Below, piece after piece: positions 11,641-24,414 of a stretch of 54,430 nucleotides of DNA (positions within the stretch are counted from its first letter, which is position 1; each line of letters starts with the position of its first letter). Under the pieces are notes generated by a model. That model saw only the letters and a list, made by a program, of their open reading frames with translations. It was not told the DNA's origin and made no database searches. The position numbers were made by a program, and so were the translations under genes. Source of the DNA: Thoreauomyces humboldtii (Eukaryota; Chytridiomycota; Chytridiomycetes; Spizellomycetales; Powellomycetaceae); assembly GCA_027596035.1 (NCBI GenBank), contig JADGJA010000054.1:1-54430 (forward strand). Direction: 5' to 3'.

Positions 11641-14440
11641 ATGGCGCGGGGCGACTCGGACCAACGCAAGCGAGGCGAGCCCTCCGGAACCTCCTCCCCG
11701 ACTCTTTCCAACAACCCATTCGCTGCCCTTCGCTCAATCAAAAGAGTTAGGCAATCGGCACCCCCACCGCCTGCTGCCATCGTCACCTGGCCAACCGCTC
11801 TTAAGTCTGCTCTTGCCTCTGACACTTCGTCCTCCACTTCGTTGGCCGGACAACGATCGAAGCAGGGCCACAATGATGCAGAGAACAAGCCCGCTCGGTC
11901 GTCACATGGATGGGAAAGGCAGAGAATAGATTCGACTTCAGAAGTCGTAGTGGCTTCCACCTTCGCTCCGGGGCTTACGAACCTGGTCGCGGACCCGGAC
12001 GGGATGTGCCTTATAGGCTTGAAGCATGGAGAGGTAGCGAGTGCCTCCTGGTTCATCGCCACAGGATGTCTCGATGGCGTCTCCGCACACGTACTCATAT
12101 TGCGTGCAGTCTGTCTGCTTCCAAGGTCTTTATGAGTTTGTAGTTCTGGTCGGATGTATCCATGTATTTGGCCATGAAGCTTCCTCGGATCCGCGGTGGT
12201 CGGCTTTCTGCAGCGACCGGACGGCTGCCGGACTGTCACCTCCATCGCTTCGATTCAAACGATGCTATGCTCCTAGAACTCACAGTCTGCCGGTTTTGAC
12301 AGCACATCCTGCTTCCTCAAAACCGTACGCTTCTCACACGCTGGACGGTAGCGATCAAGATCCTTCAGAGACATCGGAGAAGGTGGTGCAAATGCTGAAG
12401 AAGCTACCCAACCGCTCGGATCCTGGAGTGACGGTCCTGGCCCTGCGTCCGATGCAAGATCAAAGCATCACAGGAATCGCCCCACTCGCGCCATTGAAGC
12501 AGACGTTCCCGGTTCCCGCAAGTCTCGCCAAACCTTCCGCTTCAGAGAGCTTCAACACTGGCGAGAATACTTCTCAACGAGATGTTTTTGGCGTTCCCGG
12601 TGCAGAACCCGTAGGCAAAGATCTTTCTAAGATGCCATAGTAAGCTCCTTTCTGATTGGATCTTGCATTGCAGATTTTTCGGTCGAACGCCGATTGCACA
12701 CCTCTTGTCATACCTGCCGGCTGGACTCGCAATGCTGCTGAAATCCATTCGTCCCCGCATTCGGGGCGATTAGTACTGTGCACGGTAGGGAGCAAGGGTA
12801 CGGGCAAGTCGACACATAGCCGTTATGCAGTCAACAGTTTGTTGAACCGGTATGTTCCGAACTTCACGACTTGGAACTGTTAGGTTAGCTAACTCCCCTT
12901 GGAAGACATTCGAAAGTAGCTTATCTTGAATGCGATCTTGGTCAATGCGAATTCACTCCAATGGGCCAGGCATCGCTCCACTTTATAACATCCCCACTTT
13001 TGGGTGAGTATGGACGCAAAAAAAGAAAGTGTTTGCGTGACTGAGACTGATCTTGCCGCATAGGTCCTCCCTTCACACATCTCCGAACGCCACATTGCAG
13101 CATCTACATAGGGGATACGTCACCGAAGAACGATCCAGACTGCTATGTTGCCTCTCTGCAAGAACTCTACAGGACCTATGAGCGTGAAATTGCTTCCAAG
13201 GCCGGGACGGTAGTACCGCTCGTCATCAATACTCATGGATGGATCAAAGGTACCTGCTGGTCGTCTTACCATCGAAACAACATGAGCTAATGATGTGTTT
13301 TTGCGTGTTTACAGGAATGGGTCTGGACCTCCTGATCCACTTCCTGCACGCCGTGCAACCTACGCATATCTTTCAGATGTCCGTTCCGCATGACAGTTCT
13401 GGCAGCGTTGCAAAAAACATAACGGTGGACCTTGGCCAAGTCCTTGCCGAGATGAACGGCGGCCAGTTCACGGGGGTTGTCAAGGAGATTCTTGCCAGCG
13501 GAACCATTGCTGCGCGGTAAGGAGGTCTGTGCTACTTCATCATTTGGTAGCCCTAATACGAAAAATGCATAGGAACACGCTGGGAGCCGCAGAGCATCGC
13601 CAGCTGTCGATCATGTCCTACTTTCACCAGCTTCCGCCTACATCAACTGATACATTCTCGTTCCCTTCCTGGACCTTCGAGGATCCGCTTCCGAATCGAG
13701 TTCCATATTGCATGCCTTTCAGTGATGTTCGTATCAAGTTTTCCAATGGTGAAGTGCCTTACAGTCAAACTCTGTATGCTCTCAACGGGTGCCTCGTGGG
13801 ACTTGTGATAGACCGCACAATGTATGCGGAGCAGAACCACGAGCAATCGCAAGAGGTACCGATGAATTCACTCATGATTCCGGTCATCCACCAACTGACT
13901 TGAGTTTTCACTCGAAAAACAGTATTCTTTGCACGCGGCATCCTCCTTGAGAATCGTGCCATCCCAGATACCAATGCTTCCCAGCACACATCAGTGCGTA
14001 GGCATGGGATTGGTACGATCCATCGACATGGCAGCCGGAATCTTCCACATCCTCGCTGGGCCGACGCCGTTCGACCTGCTGAGCAAAGTCAACCTGCTAG
14101 TTAGAAGCACGGATCAGGAAACGCCAATATCGCTGTTGGCCGTCGGTTATAAGGTTTGGTTTAGATACGTCCCATCAGGTTTGCTAACAGAATTCTCAAA
14201 AACTTGTGTTTTCTGCTTTAGAATACCCGAGCGCATCTGCCCTACACGACCACGATGGAGTCGGAGGGACTGGGCAGCCTCGCGTGGAGGACCCGACATA
14301 ACCTTGCCCGAAGGCGAGGTTAGTCGTTACTTTAGGGTGGTTTTTTTTGGGATCCATCGCCTTAGAAATTAGATGATAGACTTGTAGTTATTGCAGGAGA
14401 ACCCCGCGCTTTCGATTCGACTCCGATTCACACCGACTGA
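11641..14440 (+). CDS. GRC3: GRC3/NOL9-type polynucleotide 5'-hydroxyl kinase
   Basis: GRC3 partners with the LAS1 endonuclease to process the ITS2 spacer of pre-rRNA in the nucleolus. About ten exons give roughly 735 residues. After a disordered N-terminus, the beta-rich N-domain (GMCLIGLKHGE, then LYEFVVLVGCIHVFG) is split by an intron near 12033-12108. A non-conserved Pro/Ser-rich insert of about 130 residues follows. The kinase core has VIPAGWTRNA, the P-loop GSKGTGKST near 12790, YLECDLGQCEFTPMG after an intron, INTHGWIKGMGLDLL, and a C-terminal domain ending in TRHNLARR. The stop is TGA at 14438-14440. The 65-nt intron 12610-12674 was chosen because it alone keeps the frame into the kinase domain. 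It is divergent from SLX1 (258 bp), so the two may share a promoter region. Confidence 0.9.
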
Positions 14441-14637
14441 GAAGGAAGTTGCCAGCTTTTCCAATTGGTCCATCAGAAGCAGCACGCCAAGGGAGGGTCA
14501 GCATGCCCAAATGCTTGATTCTGGGGACGCCAAGGACTACTACGTGCTGGGCAAAACGTCCCATGTTGCAGCTTGGAGTGGTCATATTCCGGCTACATCC
14601 ACGTGCTTGAGCCATCGCCTGATCTCTCTCCATCCTT

Positions 14638-17562
14638 CTAATCCCGCACAGGGAAAGGGGCTCGCTTTAAAAACGCTCTGATGTTCTGTCGACTTGAGAC
14701 CGACACTTTGGGAGGACCTTGCGAGCAGGTAGAGGCGTAAGCGACGACGCGCGTTAGGGCGTACTGAGCAACGATCCAGTTCGAACTCTTCAAAGCCTCG
14801 TCGAATATGCGACATACGGTCGCATCGGATCGGCGGGACTCGAAAGCTGCGAAATTGGCGGCGAGGTCGATCACTGCAAGAACTTCGATCATTAGCAAGT
14901 GCCATCACGCTGTCACAATGAGTGAGATCATATGGTTGATACTGCAGACCAGGTGTGAAAAGGGAACAGACAGCATTTACCTGGTATTTCCGCGACGGCT
15001 CCAACAGAGCAGAGGTCGTAAGCTACTGGGAGTATCTGGTGGGCAGCTTGAACAGTCTCGGGGCAGAAAGGAGCGATTATTGCTGCGAAAGCGACAACTG
15101 TCGAGAGAAGCCTCGCTTGCTTCCCAAGAATTCAGTACAGAAGAAGGAAAGCTGGTCTACAAACGTCTTTCCGGACTCTGACTTACCAGTGTGGCGACGG
15201 CAACAGTTTCGGAAGCAGCAATTGTCGGATCTGTCACCGTCGGTGCAGATCGGAGCACATTGAGAAGACGCGGGGCGTGATTCGGAACCCACGCTTTGAA
15301 ATCCTGATCGACAGACGCACGCAAGCTCAGGAAGCTCACGAGCGACTCTGCTGCTATCAGAGCACGCGGACTCTGCCACATCTCCGGTAATCGTTGCAAA
15401 TCAAAGCAGAAATTATCCCTATTGGTGCTCGTCAGTTGAGCTTGAACAAGGGGGGAAGCGAATGGAAATGAGCGCAGGCGGAGACCGTCATCCAGCTCTT
15501 CCTACCATGTCGCAAGGTGACTGTGTTCCACGTGCTTGGAAGTGGCAATCCAGGTTTGCAGATAGTTACAGACGTCCGCATTGTCGGTGAGGTCCATCGT
15601 GACTCGGGCCTCCTTCGGAGCTCGAGCGCTAACATGCTCTGCGAAACGATTTGCCCAATCCATGAACTCTCGGCGGCTGACATCAAAGCCCGACCCGCTT
15701 TGCCGTGGACGCTCGATGTCGTGTCCATAGGAGATTTCCAATGTAGCATCTTGAAAATTAAACATACTCAATCAGCTTATTATAGCCTAAACCTCGGCAC
15801 ATTGATAATATACCTCTTTCATGGATGTAAAGCAGCAGGTCGCTTGCCAAAAGTCCCGACATGAAACAAGCAGGGCTCGTAACCTCCTCGCAAAGAGCCT
15901 TATGCGCGATGCGAAGACCATCGTCATCTTGCGAACTGACGTAAGCGATAAGAGCCACTAACAAGTCCCCGTAGATGCTCCGGTTTTCGTATGTATCGAG
16001 TAACACATCGGCTTTCGCTTGCGCAAGCACTACGGCCAGGCTGCACCACAGCGGCAAACTGCTTTTGTCTCCAAACATAGCGGAGCTCGAAGACGGATCC
16101 AAGCGTAGCACAAAGGCCGTGAGCAAGAGCAATGCGGGGCCATGCGAATAGAAATCATCGCGAATAACCCCCACGCAGGTGTAAAGCGGGTTGGTGGGTA
16201 AGCTGAATGCCGACGAAAGCAACGCAGTCCTTGACTTGACATTCAGTTTACCGGATGTGAGGAGAAATTCGACCATCTCGTCACGGCAACTCTGTAGCTT
16301 GGTGATAGCAAGGAGAGTCAATGTCCGGGCTTCCCACAACAGCAAGCTAGAGGAAACGTTAGCGTGTCAGCACCCAAGTTCCGAAACCCCATGCCATGTA
16401 CGTGCGTGCCTTGTTAACTGTAAGATGTCAATCAAACCTGACACCTGCGCTCCAGCGAAGAGATGCCAGGTGCTTGAAAGCATGGCACGATGTTGGCTAA
16501 AATACCAAACAGCTATTCGGTTGGATTGATGGTTTCAGCCTCCCCGATCTCGGCATGCGGTTCCGCAGGTATAGGTACCGATTCCGGATCGCGTCTCGAT
16601 TCCCATCTCGGAGATCTCCAGGTTGTGCAAGTGCTGGATGCAGCACGCACTCAATCCGCATATCAGGGTAGACGCCAGATCGTGGTTTGGAGGGACCAGC
16701 CGCGCGAACCGACAGCACTGCTTCCACATTGCTTTGAGAAGCTGGAGCTCGTGCTCTTTGCCCGCGAACTGTACGAATTTGAGCAGTGCGCGTGAGGTGC
16801 ACGCATTACTCTCGATCTGGCCGGGGTCTGAAAAGTCTCTGTGTTATGCATAGCTCTGGTTGCCCGGCACACACACACATACACGAGGCAGGGCACCCGG
16901 TTAGGATTACCTTCGCCGACCAGTGACAGTACCGCAGACAAGGTGGCAAGAGTTTTTCGCCACAAGTCTTCGGCTCGGGACGTCGGATCTGGAACCATGC
17001 CCTAGATAGTTTTCGGTAACGCAAGATCCGTCGTTAACTTCACGCATGTAACGCTCGAGTACGAGTAGGCGGACCTTGATCTTCTCCAACACGGTCAAGA
17101 TGATTGGAAACGCGCCATCGAGGAAGTCCGTAAGATATACAGAAGGTTGCAAGATGGCGAGAACTTTCCACTGCCGAACAATGGCATCCAGAGAATCGAT
17201 GCAGTAGGTCAACTGCAAGATCAAGACAGAAGCTACGGCTCAGAGACGCAGGAAAGATGAGACTCCTAGGTGTTTGAGGTTCACCTGTTCATAGTTGTCC
17301 GCAGGCACCGCCGACTCCCTTGTCGGAGACGTTCTTAGGATCTGCAAGAGCTGATGGTCCAAGGTGAACGTAGTCATTGAGTCCGAGGTGTCTGTTTGCA
17401 TATGTAACCGCTTCCACAAACTTTGCTGTTAAGAGCGATAAGCTCCACGACGTCCGTGGGTAGCGAGTCGAAGTCGACTGTCATTGGGGCAGCCAATACT
17501 GCGACATTCCCACTGCCTGTGACCTTGGAAGGAGAGGTGGGCGGAGAGGTGGTTGCCAACAT
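14638..17562 (-). CDS. unknown alpha-helical (HEAT/ARM-like) repeat protein
   Basis: I do not recognise this gene. Many short exons on the minus strand encode Leu/Ala-rich amphipathic helices with no charged low-complexity regions, which suggests an alpha-solenoid of about 800 residues. Typical stretches are LTLLAITKLQSCRDEMVEFL, LLLLTAFVLRLDPSS, DLLVALIAYVSSQDDDG and IVAQYALTRVVAYA near the C-terminus. The stop at 14638 lies 197 bp from the GRC3 stop (convergent). The ATG at 17562 (MLATTSPPTSPSK, then DFDSLPTDVVELIALN) is a plausible start; an upstream MMLLRK near 17676 or a downstream MTTFTLDHQLLQIL are alternatives. It could be a divergent member of a DNA-repair or transport solenoid family, but nothing in the sequence decides this. 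Confidence 0.65.
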
Positions 17563-17773
17563 GTGGTCCACGTCACGTCTCGGATCGGGCAAGCAGAAAG
17601 CGCAAAACCCAAAAGAGAAAGAAGGAGAAGCCGTACTGTCCGCATGATCGGACACCTCTTTGCGCAGCAGCATCATCTGCGTCCTTGTGAGAAACGCGTG
17701 TTTCCCCCACGCTCTTCTAATGCCATAGTGAAGCCGACCCATCTGACACCCATTTCCAACGAACCACCTCTTT

Positions 17774-17811
<38 letters not shown>

Positions 17812-17913
17812 GACTAGATATTGAACGATCGAGTAGCCCAGTCCACCAGCTACGTCACGTCGCCTCCTTCCTCAGTTTGCTTGCTTTGGTCGCGGCCGAC
17901 TCAGTCCATTGCC
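17563..17913. promoter_or_regulatory. divergent promoter region, helical-repeat gene / Argonaute
   Basis: This 351-bp spacer separates two genes transcribed away from each other, so it must hold both promoters or 5' UTRs. It contains a pure CT microsatellite 105 bp before the Argonaute ATG. Pyrimidine-rich tracts just upstream of starts are common in fungal promoters. No TATA box is convincing. Confidence 0.5.
17774..17808. repeat. (CT)n microsatellite
   Basis: About 17 tandem CT units lie in the spacer upstream of the Argonaute gene. As a dinucleotide tract it is likely to vary in length between strains. Confidence 0.9.
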
Positions 17914-20900
17914 ATGTCCCAGAGGCCATCCACGTCAGGCCTTCATCCCGACGCTCCAGAGTTCATTCCCGCCTCGGCTACCACCACTCCACCTCCTGTT
18001 ATCGCAGCACATGCAGAGAGATCGGACGATCTCATCGACTTCGATGACCACATCTTGCAGCAGCAGCATCAACAACAACAGGCCTGGCCGGAGCTTTCTG
18101 TCCTTCCCTTGAACAGAGCCTCGCAAAAAAAGAATCATGACACCCTCGGCTTCGAGTTCATGCGAATCAGCGGGAAGGATTCAAAGGATAGGCGCTCCAC
18201 ACGACCGAAGGAAGGCAACTCAAGGGCCCCGTGTCCCTTGCCCCGGCCGTCGAGACCCAACGTGGGGCAGCGAGGACGGCTGATAACTCTCAAAGCCAAC
18301 TTTTATCGGCTCAAGTTTCCCGACATCAGGATCCATCATTATGGTGAGCATCGAAAGGCTCTGATCCTCTGAAGGGTCTGTCCGTTTGCACCACTGAACC
18401 AGGTGCTGTCCAGACGTCGAGGTGCATCCCAATGAGATGGCGCAGATCAATCGAAAAGTCATGGAGGTCTGGAAGCGACTTCCCAGAAGCCCGAAACAGG
18501 CCGCGATCGCCGCCGCAGCAGTCTACGACGGAAGGAAGAACCTATTCATGCCCCAGGCATTTCCACTGACGAGCGAGACGACCATCCGAGGCAAGACAAG
18601 GGCAGAGCAAACGTTCGAGATTGACCTGCCCGAGGAAGAAGTCGTCGAGGCCATGGGAGCACATCCCACTGCTCAGTAAGGCCCTGACATGATGGTCCCC
18701 TTCGTAAGCACTACATTTGCAAATGTTGACGCCAGTTGCTCATTCCGACAGCGGACCGCAACGCTACAAGCTGCGCATTCGCAAGGTATCCGAAATCGAC
18801 ATGGAGCGACTGCACAAGTTCCTGGCCGGAGTGACAGCCGAGTTTCCACGGGAGACTGTCATGGTCCTCGAGGTGATGTTGCGTCACAAACCAACCCTTT
18901 TGTTGGAGTCTGGCGGAACTGGCGGAGGTTTCTATACTCCCCAGGGTGCGTCCAACATTCGAGGAGGACTGGCAATCCATCCAGGTTGGTACCAGAGCAT
19001 CAGGCCAACGGCTGGACAGCTTCTTTTCAATCTGGATCTCTCCGCCACAACCTTTTATCAGACAGGTGGGAACACGCGTTCACCGCAACCCATTGCGCGA
19101 GCGTGGCAAGATCCTGATATATATAACTCGTAGGTCCACTGGTAGCCGTCGTGGCTAGGTTCTTTCAGAGGGATGCCATCGAGCAGGTGCGATGGGACAA
19201 TGACCGCGACATTCAAAGACTTGACAAGTTCTTGCGAGATGTGTCCATCGAGATCACCTATCGGCCAACGGGACGTCGCAGATACAAGATCCGCGCCATC
19301 ACTCCAAAGTCCGCCATTCATACCTATATTGCCGTTGGACAAGGAACCTCGATAAGCTATGTTTCCGTGCAACAATACTTTCGAGAGCAGTACAATATCC
19401 GACTCCAGTTTCCGCACCTTCCTTGTGTCGCGTCGGGAGCGCAGCTTGACATCATCATACCCATGGAACTATGCCGGGTTAGGGAGAACCAGCGACATAC
19501 TGGACGATTGAACGAGCGGCAGGCGGCAGACATGATTCGCATTACGGCGCTACTGCCGCGAAACCGGTCCATGCGTATCGAAAATGGGAAACAGTACGTG
19601 AATTCAGGAGCATAACGTCCCCATCTGGCAAATCTCCTCATATAACTCGTCAACTTCCAGGATCATGCACAGTGACGAGGCACATCTTGCGGCCTGGGGT
19701 GTGGAGCTCGAGCCTCAGATGATGGAGATCCCGGGCCGGATCTTGCCACCTCCTCAGCTCTCCTTTCAAGCCTTTCCGGAGAGCCCGGTATTGACCCTTG
19801 GGCAGGAGAGACTGGAGGACATACATACACGAGTCACGGAGATTCCTGACACCGGCACGTGGAAGGTGGAAGGGCCGCTGAAGTTCGCGGAGGGCGCATC
19901 TTTGCGATACTGGTACGGTGGGAAAGTGCTCACAAAAACTTTCCTCATGGCTAATCACTTCGGCCCGCTTAGGTCTGTCGCCGTCTTTGGAGATCAGAGG
20001 GAACTGCCGGTGGAAACCATTCAGGCGTTCGTACTGATGCTGATTTCGGCCATGGAAGACAAAGGGATGACCATCCACAACCAACGGCCCGACATTGTGT
20101 ACGGTCCAGTCAAGGCGGAGGTTGCAGCGACGCTCAGGCTGGCCGCCGAACGCGCGCGCTATACTTCAGGCATTTTCGCAGATGAGGGAGTCACTGCCAC
20201 AGCCGCAGATGTTCAGCTAGTGATATGTATCATCACCCACAAGCATACGGTGAGAATATGCCGCTTATTTTGCTTACAAGCGGAAGTGGAAAAAGCAAAC
20301 ATGCTCATAGACAAAACGAAATAGGTCTATAACGACATTAAGAGGATCGCGGAAACCGAGATGGGCCCCATGACGCAGTGCGCCATGTCTCGACAAGCCA
20401 TGAAGCTCGACGCCGGCTATATCGGGAACCTCATTCTAAAGCTCAATGTCAAGCTTGGTGGCACCAACGTCTATATGGACCCCACGGATCAGTTGACCTG
20501 TCTTGGGGAACCCATGAGCACCATGTTGTTCGGGGCGGACGTGACCCATCCTCCGCCAGGAACGGTCGAAGGGCGGAGCATCGCAGCAGTGGTGGCCAGC
20601 ATGGACGCCAGGTTCTGCGAGTATCGGGCTTCCATCCGCATCCAGGGTTCTCGACAGGAGATCATCACGGACCTGTGCGTCATGGCATGCGAGCTCTTGG
20701 ATCTCTTCTATGAGAGGGCAATGTGCTATCCAAAAAGAGTGGTGTTCTACAGAGACGGAGTGTCGGAAGGACAGTTCAGCGAGGTTGCGATACAGGAAAT
20801 CTTGGCTTTGAAGAAAGCTCTCGAGATCAAGGGGGTCCCCGACGCGAAGGTTACGTTCCTAGTCGTGAACAAGAGACATCACACGCGCGTGTTTCCGGTG

Positions 20901-21488
20901 GACGAAGGGCAGGCCGCTGCGGGCAATCCGATCATGGATCCCAAGGGAAACGTGTTGCCGGGGACGGTCGTAGATTCAGGTAGGGCCCGATAGCGCTGCT
21001 TTACTTGCCGGAACATATACCCACAAGCTTACACACCTTGGGACTTCCCGATTTTAGACATTTGTCATCCCCACGATTTCGACTTCTACCTGACGTCCCA
21101 CGCCGGACTTCAGGGCACATCGAAACCTGCTCATTATCATGTGTTGTACGACGAAACGCATTTCGCGGCCGACGATATCCAGGAGTTTACTTATCGACTC
21201 TGCTACCTGTTTGCCAGAAGGTGTGGCTCATTTCCTCGAAAAAGGTGGCTCATCGAAAATACTCATTTTACGGGTCTTCCCTTCGCCTTCAGTTCTCGGG
21301 CAGTCAGCATCGTCCCCCCAGCCTACTACGCCCATCTTGTGGCCGCACGAGCAAGATGCCACGCTGCCTCGGCTGAGACCTCTGGAGGCGGAGAGGGGGA
21401 CCAACGCCGGAAACCTCGACGAAAGATCGGTGTGCTGGAGATCGCCAAGGTCTCCGAAGCTCTTCAGAAGAAGATGTACTTCACTTGA
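17914..21488 (+). CDS. AGO: Argonaute, slicer-competent, with N-terminal PAM2 motif
   Basis: Argonaute binds small RNAs and silences matching transcripts. ATG 17914 follows a good context (GCCATGTCC). Residues 10-19, [10 protein letters not shown], match the PAM2 consensus L-x-P-x-A-x-x-F-x-P, which binds the MLLE domain of poly(A)-binding protein. A Gln-rich linker follows, then the N domain, L1 ([15 protein letters not shown]), PAZ, L2 and the PIWI domain. The catalytic tetrad is complete: Asp 20538-20540 (GADVTHPP), Glu 20658-20660 (RQEII), Asp 20754-20756 ([10 protein letters not shown]) and His 21333-21335 (PAYYAHLVA). The protein ends KMYFT. About eight exons are joined by short introns; for example HHY-D-VEV and [12 protein letters not shown] are restored across junctions. 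About 1,000 residues is normal for the family. It is the only RNAi component seen in the window. Confidence 0.95.
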
Positions 21489-21862
21489 TGGATTTTTCTT
21501 TTTAGCTAGTTTACATGTACATATATCGTGCGGGTCTGACGATGTATGAATCTACGAACCCCTCCCCCGCCACGACCACGACCACATCCAGCGCCTTGCA
21601 TTTTCTCGATCTATGCCGCAGCTACCGTAGGCGTTGTGGCCTGATGGGTCACAGAAGGGAATTCTTCGCAGCGCTGTCTTATTTACCAATCGCAGTTACA
21701 TTTGATACGCCAAAGTAATCGCAGTTACGGGCTATGGTCTTGGCTATGGTCGGAGTTTGTTTCGGGCGATACGCGCACGGCTGTCGAAACGTAAAGATGC
21801 GATTCCTCACAGACCTCGGTCTACTGGGTCTTCTGCCACTTCCTTCCAGGTACCACATAGAC
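21489..21862. other. intergenic between Argonaute and LEKR1-like gene
   Basis: This spacer between two co-oriented genes contains the Argonaute 3' UTR and the promoter of the next gene. The frame of the next gene stays open upstream of its chosen ATG, with another ATG at 21797, so part of this stretch may be coding. An imperfect repeat of TCGCAGTTAC occurs near 21690 and 21719. Confidence 0.4.
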
Positions 21863-24314
21863 ATGGACCAATCGACATCACCGCCTGATCCAACAGAATA
21901 TCATGAGCTGGCACAGTCCACCGACATGCGGTCCTACCGACCCCTTCCAGCCGAGATCCTGGAGATGTCAGAAGCCGAAACGGCGTGCCAGTACTGCGGC
22001 ATCTCATACCTCCTCCTATCGAAATACGAACGGATGGTGGATCACGTTAAAGGCCTTGAGACCCATCTCGTCGAATTACAGGTGGGCATGAGGTGTGTAG
22101 CAGAGAAAACCTCCTTAGCGTTCCCTCTGACGGTGAAAAAGATGGCTAACAACACACTCTCGGAACTCGGCAGGACTACGCAAAGGAGCGACCAGCCTTC
22201 CTAAAACGTATCGAGTCGTCCGAGACGCGACAGCGGGCCGCGGAGAATGCAGTGAACGACCTGCGGAACCAGCTGCAGGAATCTCAACGTCTGGCCCGTG
22301 AGTCGTTTCTGGAGCTGGAGGAATCCCACAAACAGAGCGAGAAGCTCTCCGAAGCGGTTTCGATTGCCATGGCGGAGAGCAAGAGGCTCCAGGACGAGAA
22401 GAGGGTCCAAGTGAATCGACTCGTCAGGCATCTCGCCGACATCCGATCCGAGTTGCTCGAGCAACGCCGGGAGGTCAATACGGTCAAGGCGTCGATGCGG
22501 AAGAGGTACGTCAAGAAGGGTGAATGTCTGTCAGTTGTCGGCGGTTCTTCGTTCTGATGCGTTTCCGAGTAAAGCAATTCAGTCATGATCCGAGACACGC
22601 TTCCTGCCATTCACCGCCGCCTTCAAAACGAAATGGCAACGTATATGCATCGACAGCAGCAGGCATTCGCACAAATGCTACAACGGAAGACGCAGGGCGA
22701 GCTCGGCGTTATGGCAAAGAACCTGGCGCTCAAAGTGGAAGAGCTGCAGCAAGCGTAAGTGTTGGAAACAGCAGGCTTTGGACGGAAAATCAATCTGACT
22801 GCGTTTACAGGGAAGAACGGAATACTCGACTGGCGCAGGAAATCAAGATGGCCAAAGTAGAAGCCGACGAGCACGTCAATGCCCAAAAAAGTAAAAAACG
22901 AAGACCCGGGATTATGCACCCTGCAAGCGCTTCCCAAACTCATCCTGTTGCTTCGTCTTTTCAGACTACGCGCACGACGTTCGTTCCACATGTCTGAAAC
23001 TCGACGACCAGCTGCATGCGGCCAAGACCCATTCCGCCAACCTCACCCACGAGCGGGACAGGCTCGCCTCGCGTTACCACGCTCTCGAACTGAGGCTGAC
23101 CGAGGAGAGACGTCTCCAAAGCACGGACCGCTCGACGCTCGAGACGCAGATCGCTGTCCTCTCTGGGAAGCTGAGCGCAAAAGAGCGGGAACTGCAGGAT
23201 GCCAATGCTGTTCACGCGAAGGAGCTGAGAACGAGAACGGCGGACGGAGATGCTGTCGCTCAGCGGGACGAGGTCATCCAGGGGTTGGAGAGAAGCATCA
23301 GGGAAATGCATGGTACCACGCAGTCAATGCAGAGGGAGAGGCAGAAGACCATCGAAGCGCATCAGAGTCGGGTCAGACAGCTCCAAGACAAATTCGTGAA
23401 AGACCTAGAGACTGCCGGACACGATGCGGCTGCGAGGAGAGAGACGGAGCTGAGACGAGAGTTCGCAGTGGACAAAGAGGAAGCGGTGCGGTTTCTCAGG
23501 GAATCCTTAACATTGGTATGCAGGAAATGTACCCGTAGGCAGGTGGCGCAAAGATGCAAAATGTCTTATTTGATGGTTATCACAGGAAATGAACGAAGCC
23601 ACAGACCGTCTGAACCGCCAGCTTGAAGCCCTTCGACACGCCAAAACGCAGACAGATCAGCAAGCAGCCGCGATAGCGACGCAGTGGGAGCGCAAACACC
23701 AGATAGCTAGTGGGCAGCTGACGACGCTTCAGGCATCGAACGCTGCCGATTTTGCTCACTACCAGGCACGGATCCGTGCCCTCGAAGAACAGCTTGTTCA
23801 AGCCGCGACACCAGCCGCCGCAGTCGCTGCAGAGAGAAGCCCGGCGGACTCGAAGCAAGAGGCGGAGATGAAAACCGTTGTGAAGAAGCAGGAGGCTGAG
23901 ATTCGGTTCTTGAAGGACATGGTGCGGGTCGAGTGCGAGGAGCGCATGGGGCTAGTAGCCGAGCTCGCGCTGGTGAGACGTGGGAGCACGACTTCAATGC
24001 CACCCGCGGTTGCCGCCGCGAAAACGCCGCCGATAGCGTATCACCCAAGTTCGGGGCTGAAAAAGAATGCCTCGGGAAGGTCGATGCCACAACTGCTTCC
24101 GCCGGCACCTGAACCAGCTGCGGCGGCAGCTGCCGGGCCGCTTGAGCCCGGAGAAAAGACGTTTCAAGCACTAATGAAGGCGGCCGCAGCAAAGAAGGGA
24201 AAATTGATGGCAGCTCGGTCAAGCATCGATATGACGGGAAGAGGCGGGGCTGTGTCGGCACGGTCCGGGTCCTCTCGGTCTAGCTGGTCGATGGGCGTGG
24301 GTCGTATAAAATGA
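21863..24314 (+). CDS. LEKR1-like coiled-coil protein
   Basis: The N-terminus (LPAEILEMSEAETACQYCG, then ISYLLLSKYE) closely resembles the start of animal LEKR1, which has an LP-EI-M and CxYCGxSYL block before a long coiled coil. From memory this block is diagnostic. LEKR1's function is poorly known, and its presence in a fungus fits one that keeps cilia. After the N-terminal block nearly the whole protein is Glu/Lys/Arg/Gln-rich coiled coil through about residue 600, then an Ala/Pro/Ser-rich tail ending VGRIK. Introns identified include 22082-22173 and 22506-22574 (the latter rejoins KR-SNSVMIRD). Total length is about 700 residues, similar to the human protein as I recall it. It converges with RPO41, with 100 bp between stops. 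It could instead be another coiled-coil protein with a similar CxxC start. Confidence 0.68.
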
Positions 24315-24414
24315 AACCTTTGGCAAGACTGGCACACATGGTTTACAGGCTGGGATCGCCGGTCTCAGATTCCGAGTGACAGAACAATACTTATGGAGAC
24401 TTCCTCGTAACTTC

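Noticed and set aside
11517..12245. 242-residue open frame on the minus strand opposite GRC3
   Set aside because: It overlaps the GRC3 N-domain on the other strand, has no family features and runs through conserved GRC3 motifs. It is a shadow frame.
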